64,000 bases of DNA. It comes from Promicromonospora soli. Lineage in GTDB: Bacteria; Actinomycetota; Actinomycetes; Actinomycetales; Cellulomonadaceae. Below the pieces are notes generated by a model. That model did not search any database. It was given only the letters and a program-made list of their open reading frames with translations, and was not told where the DNA came from. Positions 26,043-34,804 of the stretch are shown here, one piece after another. Each line of letters starts with the position of its first letter. The first letter of the stretch is position 1. Location of the stretch: contig NZ_BNAS01000001.1 in the NCBI RefSeq assembly GCF_014653785.1, positions 667,898-731,897 on the forward strand. The letters run 5' to 3'. The position numbers were made by a program, and so were the translations under genes.

Positions 26043-27377
26043 GAGGTAGGACAGCTCGGGGAACGTGGCACGAGCGCTGTCGAGCAGGGCGTCGGCCACC
26101 CGGACCGAGTCGACGAGCGGGTGGTGGGCCAGGGCCCGCAGCGCCGCCGCGCGTGAGCCGCCGATCCCGGCCTCGATGGTCTCGCGCTCGACGTACTTGA
26201 CCGTCGTCACCAGCCCGCGGCCGAAGTCCGGCACCTGGGCGCCGGGGATCGGGTGCGCGCCGGAGGCGTCGACGATGCAGGGCACCTCGACGACGGCGTC
26301 GTCGTCCAGCCAGGGGATCGTGCCCGCGTTGGGGACGTTGAGGATGAGGCGCGAGTGCTCGTCGTACGCGATCCCGCGCATCAGCGAAATCGCCACGTTC
26401 TCGTAGCCCCCGGAGACCAGGTCGTCCGCGTTGCGCTCCCCCATCCCCACGGAGTCGCGGCTGGTCGCCATGTACGTGGCCTCCCGGTCGAGCCGCGCGG
26501 CCTCCCAGACGGCGAGCGGGTCGGGCGCGCCGTGCGCGTCGGACCAGAAGGCGGCCTGCTGCTCCAGGAGGTAGCGGGCCCGCGTGTGGGAGGCGAGCTG
26601 GTCGGAGTGGAGCACCTCGCGCCGGTACGAGTAGTAGTGCAGGTACTCGTTCGGCAGCACGCCCAGGGTCTGGATCCACTCGGCGCCGAAGAGCCGGCCC
26701 TCCTCGAAGGCCTCGATCTGCTGCGGCCGCCTCAGCAGCTCGGGCAGGCGGTCGACGCCGTCGACCCGCAGGCTGGTCACCCAGCCCAGGTGGTTGAGCC
26801 CGGCGTAGTCCACCTCGACGTTCGGGCCGGTCGGCAGGCCCAGCGCGGACAGCGCCCGGCGGGCCAGCCCGATCGGCGAGTCGCAGATGCCGATGACCCG
26901 GCTCCCGAGCACCTGCGCCATGGCCTCGGTGACCAGGCCGGCGGGGTTGGTGAAGTTGATGACCCAGGCGTCCGGCGCCACCCGCTTCACGACCTCGGCG
27001 AGGTGCATGACCGTGGGCAGCGTGCGCAGGGCGTAGGAGATACCGCCGAAGCCCACCGTCTCCTGCCCGATCACCCCGTGCGCCAGCCCGATGGTCTCGT
27101 CGTTCGCCCGGCCCTCGATGCCCCCGACCCGGATGGCCGAGAACACGAAGTCGGCCCCCCGCAGGCCCTCGGCCAGGTCCGTGTGGGTGGTGACGGCGGG
27201 GGCGTCGGCCACGCCCTGGGCCTGGGTGGCCAGGATGCGGGTCATCGTCCGCAGGCGGGCCTCGTCGGTGTCGACCAGCGCCACTGACGTCACTCGCCCG
27301 GGCGCGCGGTCGCGCAGCAGCGCGGCGTAGACGAGCGGTGTGCGGAACCCGCCGCCACCGATCATGGTCAGTCTCAT
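26037..27377 (-). CDS. GH4 6-phospho-beta-glucosidase-like enzyme
   Basis: A 446-residue GH4 enzyme, a family that hydrolyses glycosides through NAD+ and Mn2+ rather than two carboxylates. The N-terminus is an NAD-binding fold (MRLTMIGGGGFRTP). The segments NFTNPAGLVTEAM, CDSPIGLARRAL and GLNHLGWVTSL match the 6-phospho-beta-glucosidase branch. No PTS genes are nearby, so the phosphorylated substrate may come from the adjacent PfkB kinase or the enzyme may act on unphosphorylated sugars. The ATG overlaps the DeoR stop (ATGA). Confidence 0.88.
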   Translation of the reverse strand: MRLTMIGGGGFRTPLVYAALLRDRAPGRVTSVALVDTDEARLRTMTRILATQAQGVADAPAVTTHTDLAEGLRGADFVFSAIRVGGIEGRANDETIGLAHGVIGQETVGFGGISYALRTLPTVMHLAEVVKRVAPDAWVINFTNPAGLVTEAMAQVLGSRVIGICDSPIGLARRALSALGLPTGPNVEVDYAGLNHLGWVTSLRVDGVDRLPELLRRPQQIEAFEEGRLFGAEWIQTLGVLPNEYLHYYSYRREVLHSDQLASHTRARYLLEQQAAFWSDAHGAPDPLAVWEAARLDREATYMATSRDSVGMGERNADDLVSGGYENVAISLMRGIAYDEHSRLILNVPNAGTIPWLDDDAVVEVPCIVDASGAHPIPGAQVPDFGRGLVTTVKYVERETIEAGIGGSRAAALRALAHHPLVDSVRVADALLDSARATFPELSYLD

Positions 27378-28120
27378 GCGACGACGACCTCCACCTGCTG
27401 GGCGGCGAGGGCGCTCGAGACCGGCTCGGACACCTCCGCGTCGGTGATGAACCGGGCAACGTTGGGCGGGAGCTTCACGCGGCCGAGGCCGGTGCCCGGG
27501 AACTTGCTGTGGTCGGCGAGCACGGTGATCTCGACCGAGACCTCGGCCATCGCCTGCTTGATCGGCACCTGGGCCATGGTGGTGTCGCGTAGGTCGCCCG
27601 TGTCCGACACGCCGCTCACCCCCAGGAACGCGCGGTCAGCACGGATCATCCGCAGGCACTCGGTGGTCAGCGGGCCCGAGACCGACTGGTACACCGGGTC
27701 GTAGTCCCCCGGCAGCATCACGAGGTGGACGCTGCGGCTGTCCCGCAGCGCCTCGTAGATCGCGAGGCTCGGGGTGATGACCGTGACGTGCCTGCCGTGC
27801 AGCATCCGCGCGAGCTGCAGCGTGGTCGTCCCGATGTCGAGGAGCACCGACTCGCCGTCCTCGATCATCTCGGCGGCGCGCGCGGCGATGCGTTGCTTCG
27901 CCTCCCGGTTAACCGGCTCGACGGTGGCGAACGGAGCGTCCTCCTCGGCGAGCACGGCCCCGCCGTGGGCTCGCCGAATCGTCCCCGCCTGGTCGAGCTG
28001 CTGCAGGTCGCGGCGGATGGTCGCCACGCTCGACCCCGTCACGGAGGCGAGCTCGCCGACCGTGGCCGCTCCCGTCTTGCGCAGGTGATCCAGGATGACT
28101 CGCTCACGCAGATCTCTCAC
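27374..28120 (-). CDS. DeoR/GlpR family repressor of the glycan locus
   Basis: About 248 residues: an N-terminal DeoR winged helix-turn-helix (TVGELASVTGSSVATIRRDLQQLDQ) and a sugar-phosphate sensor domain of the DeoRC type with LLDIGTTTLQLARML and VTPSLAIYEAL. The GTG at 28120 is preferred; in-frame GTG 28129 and TTG 28147 also exist, but the latter falls inside the putative operator. It is divergent from the kinase/ABC/fucosidase operon and leads the GH4-GH38 operon, so it probably controls both and itself, with a phosphorylated sugar as inducer. Confidence 0.88.
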   Translation of the reverse strand: MRDLRERVILDHLRKTGAATVGELASVTGSSVATIRRDLQQLDQAGTIRRAHGGAVLAEEDAPFATVEPVNREAKQRIAARAAEMIEDGESVLLDIGTTTLQLARMLHGRHVTVITPSLAIYEALRDSRSVHLVMLPGDYDPVYQSVSGPLTTECLRMIRADRAFLGVSGVSDTGDLRDTTMAQVPIKQAMAEVSVEITVLADHSKFPGTGLGRVKLPPNVARFITDAEVSEPVSSALAAQQVEVVVA

Positions 28121-28139
28121 GCGGAGCACGCTACCACGG

Positions 28140-28165
28140 TCGCTCAATTTCGCTCATTTACTCAA
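28140..28165. promoter_or_regulatory. Candidate DeoR operator, triple direct repeat
   Basis: TCGCTCA at 28140-28146 and 28150-28156 and the related TACTCAA at 28159-28165 are spaced 9-10 bases apart in the AT-richer divergent gap (on the other strand, TGAGYRA repeats). Tandem half-sites of this spacing are common for DeoR-family repressors. Confidence 0.5.
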
Positions 28166-28242
28166 CTGTAACAATCAAAACACTGCAGCGGCGCGCAGAG
28201 TCGTGCTATTCCTTACGGACGATTGCCCGACCGAGGAGGACC

Positions 28243-29349
28243 GTGGCCATCAAACGCGGCGCGCAGGACGCACCCATGGGACCGGCTCCGACGAGCCTGC
28301 GACCTGGGGCGCTCAGCCCTGAGGTGCGCGGACCCGAGGTGCGCGGACCCGAGGTGCGCGCATCCGAGGCGCGACCTGAAGCGCACGCCCCGATGGGCGC
28401 CCAGGTGGACACCCTGGCGGTGGGCCAGCTCTTCCTCGACGTCGTCTTCGCCGGCCTGGATCGCAGCCCGCGCCCGGGCCAGGAGACGTGGACCGCCGAC
28501 TTCGGCTGGGGCCCTGGAGGGATCGCCAACATGGCCATCGTCTCCGCCCGGCTCGGGGCGTCGACGGCGATCAGCGCCGTCGTGGGTGACGACCCGCTCA
28601 GCGGACTGTGCGCGGGCCTCCTCGAACGCGAGGGCATCAACACCTCGGGGCTCCACACCGTCGCGGGGTGGGCGCTGCCGGTCACGGCCTCGCTCGGTTT
28701 CGACGGCGACCGCGCCCTCGTCACCGGCGGGAAGCCCGCGCCGCGAGACCTCGGCGAGATCCTGGACGCGGACGTCCGGCCCCGCGTCGCCATCGTCCAC
28801 GTCGACGACACCACGCACGACGTCGTCCGCCCGCTCGTCGACCGCGGCACGCGGGTGTTCGCGGACCTGGGCTGGGACGACAGCGGGGCGTGGGACACCA
28901 CGGTCCTCGACGGGCTCGACGGCTGCTACGCCTTCGTCCCCAACGACGGCGAGGCCATGGCGTTCACCCGGACCGACACCCCGGAGCAGGCCCTGGAGTC
29001 GCTGGCAGCGCGCGTGCCACTCAGCGTGGTCACGCTCGGCGCCCGCGGCGTCCTCGCCCTGGACTCCGAGACCGGCGAGCGGGTCCACGTCGAGCCCGTC
29101 GCCGTCGACGCCGTCGACGTCACCGGAGCCGGCGACGTGTTCGTCGGCGCCCTGGCGGTGGCGTCGCTCACGGACTGGACCCTGCGCGAGCGCATCGACT
29201 TCGCGGCGCTCGCCGCGGCGATCACGGTCTCCCGTCCCGGCGGCGCCGCCACCGCCCCCACCCGTGCCGGCCTCGTCCGCTGGCTCGACCAACACCCCTC
29301 CGCGGCCGACGCAGCGCGGTTCGCCTTCCTCCGCGACGCCGTGCCCTGA
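28243..29349 (+). CDS. PfkB family carbohydrate kinase
   Basis: A 368-residue ribokinase/PfkB fold enzyme with GPGGIANMAIVSARLGA near the substrate site and the C-terminal signature VDVTGAGDVFVGALA with the catalytic Asp. The first 50 residues are an odd extension of EVRGP-like pentapeptides coded by a 15-base tandem repeat. GTG at 28243 has AGGAGGA 4 bases upstream, so the extension is probably translated; an ATG at 28392 would give a normal-length kinase. As first gene of the operon it likely phosphorylates the imported sugar, possibly producing the inducer of the DeoR protein. Confidence 0.88.
   Translation: MAIKRGAQDAPMGPAPTSLRPGALSPEVRGPEVRGPEVRASEARPEAHAPMGAQVDTLAVGQLFLDVVFAGLDRSPRPGQETWTADFGWGPGGIANMAIVSARLGASTAISAVVGDDPLSGLCAGLLEREGINTSGLHTVAGWALPVTASLGFDGDRALVTGGKPAPRDLGEILDADVRPRVAIVHVDDTTHDVVRPLVDRGTRVFADLGWDDSGAWDTTVLDGLDGCYAFVPNDGEAMAFTRTDTPEQALESLAARVPLSVVTLGARGVLALDSETGERVHVEPVAVDAVDVTGAGDVFVGALAVASLTDWTLRERIDFAALAAAITVSRPGGAATAPTRAGLVRWLDQHPSAADAARFAFLRDAVP
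28321..28365. repeat. 15-bp tandem repeat inside the kinase gene
   Basis: GAGGTGCGCGGACCC occurs at 28321-28335 and 28336-28350, with a third, diverged copy at 28351-28365. Each copy adds five residues (EVRGP, EVRGP, EVRAS), so copy-number changes would keep the frame. Confidence 0.9.
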
Positions 29350-29385
29350 GCGGCGTCGCCTCCACCCTTTCCGACCTCCACCGAA

Positions 29386-29436
29386 CAGTTCCACCGACAG
29401 CTCGACCGAACAGCTCGACCGAACAGCTCGACCGAA
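29386..29436. repeat. 13-bp tandem repeat upstream of the solute-binding protein gene
   Basis: CAGCTCGACCGAA is repeated exactly three times (29398-29410, 29411-29423, 29424-29436), preceded by an imperfect 12-base copy at 29386-29397. It fills most of the gap between the kinase stop and the ribosome site of the next gene. Confidence 0.92.
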
Positions 29437-29453
29437 CATGGAGAAGAATCGAA

Positions 29454-30734
29454 ATGAGCCTCAACACCTCACGGGGCCGCCCCCGTGTCGCCGCGTTCGC
29501 GGCGATCACGTCCCTGGCCCTCAGCCTGACGGCGTGCTCGAGCGCCCCGGGCGGCTCGGGCGATGAGACCGCCTCCGACGGATCCCTGACGATGTGGATC
29601 TGGCCGGGTGGCCTCAGCGACACGGTCGTCGAGACAGTCACGGCCGACACGCCTGGCCTCGAGACGTCCGTCATCGGCGACGACTTCAAGCAGAAGCTGC
29701 TCACCGGCTTCACGGCCAACGCGGACATCCCCGACATCACCGGCGTCAAGGGCGAGGACATGCCGTTCTTCCTCCAGGACCCGGAGCTGTTCACCGACCT
29801 GAACACGCTCGACATCGACGACATCGTCGGCGAGTTCCCGGAGTGGAAGCTCGCCGAGGCCACGACCCCGGACGGCGCGCTGCTCGGCCTGCCGATCGAC
29901 ATCGGCCCGGCCGGCCTGTTCTATCGCGAGGACGTCCTGGCGGACGCGGGAATGCCGACCGACCCGGCCGAGGTCGGGGCGGCCACCGCTACCTACGAGG
30001 ACTACTTCGCGTTCGGCGAGGAGCTCCAGAAGGCGGTCCCGGACGCCCACCTCGAGGTCTCGGCCGGCGGCCTCTTCGGCAAGGTGATGGGCCAGAGCGA
30101 GACCAAGTTCGTGAGCCCCGACGGCGAGTTCCTCGGCGAGAGCGACGCGGTGCGCAACGCCTGGGACCTCTCCATCGAGGCGTGGGACCGCGGCCTGGTG
30201 GCCGGGATCGGTGACGGCAGCCCCGACTGGGCCTCCGCCGTCAACGCCGGCCTCTTGCCGACGCTGAGCGGTGCCGCCTGGTACGCCGGCGACATCAAGA
30301 GCAACGCGGCCGACACTTCCGGCAAGTGGCGAGTCACGCAGATGCCCGGGGGTCCCGCGAACATCGGTGGCTCGTTCCTCACGATCCCGGCCGCGACCGA
30401 GGACAAGGAGGCGGCACTCGAGGTCATCAAGGCCCTACTGAGCCCCGAGAACGAGGCGGTCATGTACACCGAGACCGGCAACTTCCCGGCCCGCACCACG
30501 GCCTTCGAGGAGCCCGGCCTGCACGACGGCGACGACTTCTTCGGCGGCCAGGACACCGTGGAGGTCTTCGTCGAGGCCTCGGAGAACATGCCGACCGTCT
30601 ACAACAGCCCGCTCGACAACCAGGTCGCCGCCCCGTACTACACGGAGCTGACGAACGTGGAGCTGGGCAAGGACCCTGAGAAGGCCTGGGCCGACGCAGT
30701 CGCGGCGGCCAAGGAGGCTCTGGAGTCCGCGTGA
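29454..30734 (+). CDS. Sugar ABC transporter substrate-binding lipoprotein
   Basis: A 426-residue family 1 extracellular binding protein. A lipoprotein signal ends in LSLTAC with the lipidated Cys28, so it is anchored outside the membrane. The mature part has the periplasmic-binding-protein fold with DIGPAGLFYREDVLADAGMP. The ATG at 29454 follows GGAGAAG by about 8 bases. It overlaps the first permease (GTGA). Neighbouring GH38, GH29 and NagB genes suggest fucosylated or mannosylated, amino-sugar-containing oligosaccharides as ligand. No ATPase gene is present; a shared MsiK-type ATPase elsewhere is likely. Confidence 0.92.
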   Translation: MSLNTSRGRPRVAAFAAITSLALSLTACSSAPGGSGDETASDGSLTMWIWPGGLSDTVVETVTADTPGLETSVIGDDFKQKLLTGFTANADIPDITGVKGEDMPFFLQDPELFTDLNTLDIDDIVGEFPEWKLAEATTPDGALLGLPIDIGPAGLFYREDVLADAGMPTDPAEVGAATATYEDYFAFGEELQKAVPDAHLEVSAGGLFGKVMGQSETKFVSPDGEFLGESDAVRNAWDLSIEAWDRGLVAGIGDGSPDWASAVNAGLLPTLSGAAWYAGDIKSNAADTSGKWRVTQMPGGPANIGGSFLTIPAATEDKEAALEVIKALLSPENEAVMYTETGNFPARTTAFEEPGLHDGDDFFGGQDTVEVFVEASENMPTVYNSPLDNQVAAPYYTELTNVELGKDPEKAWADAVAAAKEALESA

Positions 30735-31690
30735 CACTCACAGCCTCTACGGTGCCGGCGGGGGTGCACACCTCTGTGCGCTCCCGCCGGCGTCGCGCCG
30801 TGCGCGCCTGGCCCGCGTACGTGGCGATCGCGCCGTTCTTCATCCTCTTCCTGAGCTTCGGCCTCTATCCGACGATCTATTCCCTCGTGCTGTCGTTCCA
30901 GAAGTGGAACGGCCTCGGCTCTCCCGAGTGGGTCGGTCTCGACAACTACGTGCGGCTGGCGACCGACGACACGTTCTGGCTCTCCGTCCGGAACACCTTC
31001 GTGATCTTTGCCATCTCGACCATCCCGATGATGCTCCTCGCGCTCGCGGTGGCCGCGATGCTCAACAACGCCGTGCGCTACAGCACGGCGCTGCGGATCG
31101 CGTACTTCGTACCGAACATCACGTCCGTGGTGGCGATGGCGATCCTCTTCGGGGCGATCTTCGGCGAGTCGTTCGGGCTCATGAACGCGTTTCTCAACGC
31201 GGTCGGCATACCGGACTTCAGATGGTTGTCCACACCACTCGGCCTCCAGCTGACCATCTCGATCCTGATCACGTACCAGTGGACCGGGTACAACGCGATC
31301 ATCTTCCTCGCGGGAATGCAGTCGATCGACAGCGAGGTCTACGAGGCGGCCAAGGTGGACGGCGCCGGCCCGGTGCGGACCTTCTTCTCCATCACGCTCC
31401 CGCTGCTGCGGCCGACGTTGATCTTCGTCCTCATCGTCTCGACCATCACGGGGCTGCAGAGCTTCACCGAGGCTCAGGTGCTCACCAGCGGCCCCAGCAC
31501 GACCAACCCGAACAGCGGAGGCGCCGGGCAGGGCGGCCTCACGATGGTCCTGTACTTCTACCAACAGGCATTCAGCCACAACAAGTTCGGCTACGGCGCC
31601 TCGATCGCGTGGGGGATCTTCCTCATCGTCCTCGTCTTCGTGATCATCAGCTGGCGCTACAGCGTGAAGAGAGAGGACCCCACGCGCTGA
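30731..31690 (+). CDS. Sugar ABC transporter permease (MalF-like)
   Basis: A 319-residue inner-membrane permease with six predicted TM helices and the EAA loop EVYEAAKVDGAGPVRTFF that contacts the ATPase. The GTG start overlaps the binding-protein stop and its stop overlaps the next permease start, so the importer genes are translationally coupled. Confidence 0.92.
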   Translation: MTLTASTVPAGVHTSVRSRRRRAVRAWPAYVAIAPFFILFLSFGLYPTIYSLVLSFQKWNGLGSPEWVGLDNYVRLATDDTFWLSVRNTFVIFAISTIPMMLLALAVAAMLNNAVRYSTALRIAYFVPNITSVVAMAILFGAIFGESFGLMNAFLNAVGIPDFRWLSTPLGLQLTISILITYQWTGYNAIIFLAGMQSIDSEVYEAAKVDGAGPVRTFFSITLPLLRPTLIFVLIVSTITGLQSFTEAQVLTSGPSTTNPNSGGAGQGGLTMVLYFYQQAFSHNKFGYGASIAWGIFLIVLVFVIISWRYSVKREDPTR

Positions 31691-32577
31691 TGAGCATCCT
31701 CGCCTCGCCACGACCCGTGACACCGCGCCGCGTCGCACGCCCCGCGCCGTCCCCCGGGAACCGCCGACGCCGCCGGCTCGGGCTCTACCTGATGCTCTGG
31801 TCCGGCGCCGCCCTGTCGTTCTTCCCCATCTACTGGCTCCTCGTCATCGCGAGCAACACCACGAGCGACATCTACAAGTCGCCGCCCAAGCTCCTGCCGG
31901 GCAGCCACCTGATCGAGAACATCGGCAAGGTCTTCGACAAGATCGACTTCGTCGCTCCGCTGGTCAACACCCTGTTCGTCGCACTCGCGGTGACTTTCCT
32001 GGTGCTCTTCTTCGACTCGCTGGCGGCGTTCGCCTTCGCGAAGTTCGACTTCCCCGGCCGCGATGCGCTGTTCACGGCAGTCCTCGTGACGTTCATGCTG
32101 CCGATGCAGCTCTCGATCATCCCGCAGTTCATCACGATGGTGAATCTCGGCTGGGTCGGGAGCATGCAGGCGCTCATCATCCCCGCGGCGGCCAACGCGT
32201 TCGGGATCTTCTGGCTGCGCCAGTACATCAAGTCCGCCGTGCCCGACGAGCTGATGGACGCCTGCGTGCTCGACGGCGGCGGCTTCATGCGCCAGTACGT
32301 GACCGTGTGCCTGCCGCTCATCCGCCCGGGGCTGGGATTCCTCGGGCTGTTCACCTTCATCTCCACGTGGAACGACTACCTGTGGCCGCTGACGATCCTC
32401 ACGGATCCGCACCGGATCACGCTCCAGGTGGCGCTGGCGCAGCTCCAAGCGGCGTTCGGCCAGGACTACGGGATGATCATGGCCGGCGCGCTCATGGCGA
32501 CCGTGCCCCTCCTGGTGGTCTTCCTGTTCGGCGCACGGCAGTTCATCGGCGACATCGCGAAGGGCGCAATCCGATGA
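31690..32577 (+). CDS. Sugar ABC transporter permease (MalG-like)
   Basis: A 295-residue permease of the CUT1 type with six TM helices. Its EAA-loop equivalent reads ELMDACVLDGGGFMRQY followed by LPLIRPG. The first 35 residues are Arg/Pro-rich and cytoplasmic. The ATG at 31690 overlaps the stop of the first permease by one base and its own stop overlaps the fucosidase start (ATGA). Confidence 0.92.
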   Translation: MSILASPRPVTPRRVARPAPSPGNRRRRRLGLYLMLWSGAALSFFPIYWLLVIASNTTSDIYKSPPKLLPGSHLIENIGKVFDKIDFVAPLVNTLFVALAVTFLVLFFDSLAAFAFAKFDFPGRDALFTAVLVTFMLPMQLSIIPQFITMVNLGWVGSMQALIIPAAANAFGIFWLRQYIKSAVPDELMDACVLDGGGFMRQYVTVCLPLIRPGLGFLGLFTFISTWNDYLWPLTILTDPHRITLQVALAQLQAAFGQDYGMIMAGALMATVPLLVVFLFGARQFIGDIAKGAIR

Positions 32578-33920
32578 CAACCTCCACCTACGACGGCGCT
32601 TCGCACGAGGTCGCCTCGCACGGCGACACCCTGCGTGCCGAAGCCGTCGCCCGGATGCGAGAGCGACGCTTCGGGATGTTCATCCACTGGGGGCTGTACT
32701 CGGCAGCGGCCCGCAACGAGTGGATGCGGCACCGCGAACGGACGCCCGACGCCGAGTACCAGCAGTACCTGGAGCACTTCGAGCCGGACCTGTTCGACCC
32801 CGTGGAGTGGGCCGACCTCGCCGCGGCCGCCGGGATGAAGTACGTCGTGGTGACCACGAAGCACCACGAGGGCTTCTGCCTGTGGGAGACGGAGCAGGAC
32901 ACCGACTTCTCTGTCGCCTCGACGCCGTGGCGGCGCGACCTGATCGGCCCGATCACCGAGTCCTTCCGTGCGCGCGGCCTCGGCGTCGGCATGTACCACT
33001 CGCTCATCGACTGGCACCACCCGCAGTTCCCGATCGACGGGCTGCACCCCCTGCGCGACGACGCCGCCGCGCGGTCGGAGGCGCGCGACATCACCCAGTA
33101 CCGCCGGTACCTGCACGCCCAGGTCGCCGAGCTGCTCACCGGATACGGCCCCGTCGAGCAGCTGTTCTTCGACTTCTCCTATCCCGAGCACATCCACGAC
33201 GGGGCGCTGGTCTGGGGCGGCAAGGGCCCGTGGGACTGGGGCAGCGCGGAGCTGCTCGCCACGGTCCGGACGCTGCAGCCGGGCATCCTGGTCAACGACC
33301 GGCTCGGCATCCCGGGCGACTACATCACGCCCGAGCAGTACCAGCCGGCGGAGCCGCCGACCATCGACGGCGTGCCGGCGCTCTGGGAGGCCTGCCAGAC
33401 GATCAACGGCAGCTGGGGATACGACCGGGACAACACCACGGCCAAGTCACCGGAGCTGCTGCTACGGATGCTCGTCGACACAGTCGCCAAGGACGGCAAC
33501 CTCCTGCTCAACGTCGGGCCAACAGCCCGAGGCGAGCTGGACCCCGTGGCTGTGGACACCCTCCGCGCCATCGGACGATGGATGTCGCACCACGGCCGGG
33601 CGATCTACGGCGCCGGACCCGCCGCGTACACCCCGCCGCCGGACTGCCGCTACACCCAGCGCGGCAACCGCCTCTACCTGCACCTGTTCGCCTGGCCGTT
33701 CGAGGCGGTGCACCTGCCCGGGCTCGCGGGACGCGTGGAGTACGCCCAGCTCCTGCACGACGCCTCGGAGGTGCCGATGGAGGTGCTGTCGACGGACGCC
33801 GAGTCGCACATGACCAGCGCCGCCGGCACCGGTGACGACACCCTGACGCTGTGGCTGCCGGTCCGGCGGCCCGACGTCGCGATCCCCGTCGTCGAGCTGT
33901 TCCTGCGGGAGGACGGTTGA
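32574..33920 (+). CDS. Alpha-L-fucosidase, GH29
   Basis: A 448-residue GH29 enzyme. RFGMFIHWGLYS (33-44) and VVVTTKHHEGFCLWE (91-105) line the fucose pocket; the likely nucleophile is Asp200 in EQLFFDFSYPEH. The acid/base cannot be assigned by eye, as it varies in this family. There is no signal peptide, so it acts on imported oligosaccharides. It overlaps both the permease upstream and nagB downstream, which ties fucose removal to transport and to amino-sugar metabolism. Confidence 0.92.
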   Translation: MTTSTYDGASHEVASHGDTLRAEAVARMRERRFGMFIHWGLYSAAARNEWMRHRERTPDAEYQQYLEHFEPDLFDPVEWADLAAAAGMKYVVVTTKHHEGFCLWETEQDTDFSVASTPWRRDLIGPITESFRARGLGVGMYHSLIDWHHPQFPIDGLHPLRDDAAARSEARDITQYRRYLHAQVAELLTGYGPVEQLFFDFSYPEHIHDGALVWGGKGPWDWGSAELLATVRTLQPGILVNDRLGIPGDYITPEQYQPAEPPTIDGVPALWEACQTINGSWGYDRDNTTAKSPELLLRMLVDTVAKDGNLLLNVGPTARGELDPVAVDTLRAIGRWMSHHGRAIYGAGPAAYTPPPDCRYTQRGNRLYLHLFAWPFEAVHLPGLAGRVEYAQLLHDASEVPMEVLSTDAESHMTSAAGTGDDTLTLWLPVRRPDVAIPVVELFLREDG

Positions 33921-34717
33921 CGCACGCGTCGGCCTCGGCTTCGATCTCGGTCTCAGGATCGGGTTCGCCCGCCCCGAGCGCCGTCGCCCACCCTGTCCGT
34001 GGCCCCCTCGTTCTCGCGGCGGCCACGGACGAGGTGGGTGTCGTCGCCGCGCGGCTCGTCGCCGACCACGTACGAGGCCACCCGACGGGTGTGCTCGGCG
34101 TCGCGACGGGAGCGTCCCCGCTCCGCCTGTATGCCGCTCTCGCCGAGCTGCGGGCGGAGGGGCTGGTCACCGAGGGGCTCACGCTCGCCGCGCTCGACGA
34201 GTACGTGGGCATCGACCCTGGCGACGAGCGGTCGTACCACTCCTACGTCGTCCGGCACATCGCCGAGCCGCTCGGCATCCCCGAGTCCAGGGTGCTCGTC
34301 CCGCGCGGCGGAACGCAGCAGGACGCGGAGCGGTACGAGGCCACCCTGCGTGGCTTGGGTGGCGTGGGCCTGCAGGTCGTCGGGATCGGGCGCAACGGCC
34401 ACATCGGCTTCAACGAGCCGGGCTCGAGCCGCCACTCCCGCACTCGCGTGGTCGCCCTGAGCGACGACACGCGCGCCGCCAACGCGCGATACTTCGCGGG
34501 CGACGCGGACCGCGTGCCCTCGCACGCCATCACGCAGGGGATCGCGACGATCCTGACCGCATCGACGATCGTCATGGTGGCCTCGGGCGCGACGAAGGCG
34601 TGGGCGCTCGACGCCGCGCTGCGCGGTCCGGTCACCGCCGCCGTCCCGGCGTCGTTCCTGCGGACCCACCCGTCGGTGACGGTAGTGGCCGACGACGAGG
34701 CGCTCCCGCCGGTGTGA
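33917..34717 (+). CDS. nagB: Glucosamine-6-phosphate deaminase
   Basis: A 266-residue NagB-type isomerase/deaminase that converts glucosamine-6-phosphate to fructose-6-phosphate and ammonia. Motifs are GVATGASPLRLYAAL (phosphate loop), LDEYVGID with the proton-transfer Asp, and GIGRNGHIGFNEPG with the catalytic His. Asn replaces the Asp of the E. coli VDGHIAFNE motif, as in several Gram-positive NagB proteins. The TTG at 33917 is chosen: GGGAGGA precedes it and it overlaps the fucosidase stop. The first 25 residues are Ser/Ala-rich. No nagA is nearby. Confidence 0.9.
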   Translation: MTHASASASISVSGSGSPAPSAVAHPVRGPLVLAAATDEVGVVAARLVADHVRGHPTGVLGVATGASPLRLYAALAELRAEGLVTEGLTLAALDEYVGIDPGDERSYHSYVVRHIAEPLGIPESRVLVPRGGTQQDAERYEATLRGLGGVGLQVVGIGRNGHIGFNEPGSSRHSRTRVVALSDDTRAANARYFAGDADRVPSHAITQGIATILTASTIVMVASGATKAWALDAALRGPVTAAVPASFLRTHPSVTVVADDEALPPV

Positions 34718-34804
34718 CACACACCCGATGACCCATCTCACCTGATGAGATTCTTCACACCCTGACCCTGTCACGAATCGGTCCCGCCGGTGGTCGGATT
34801 GAGT

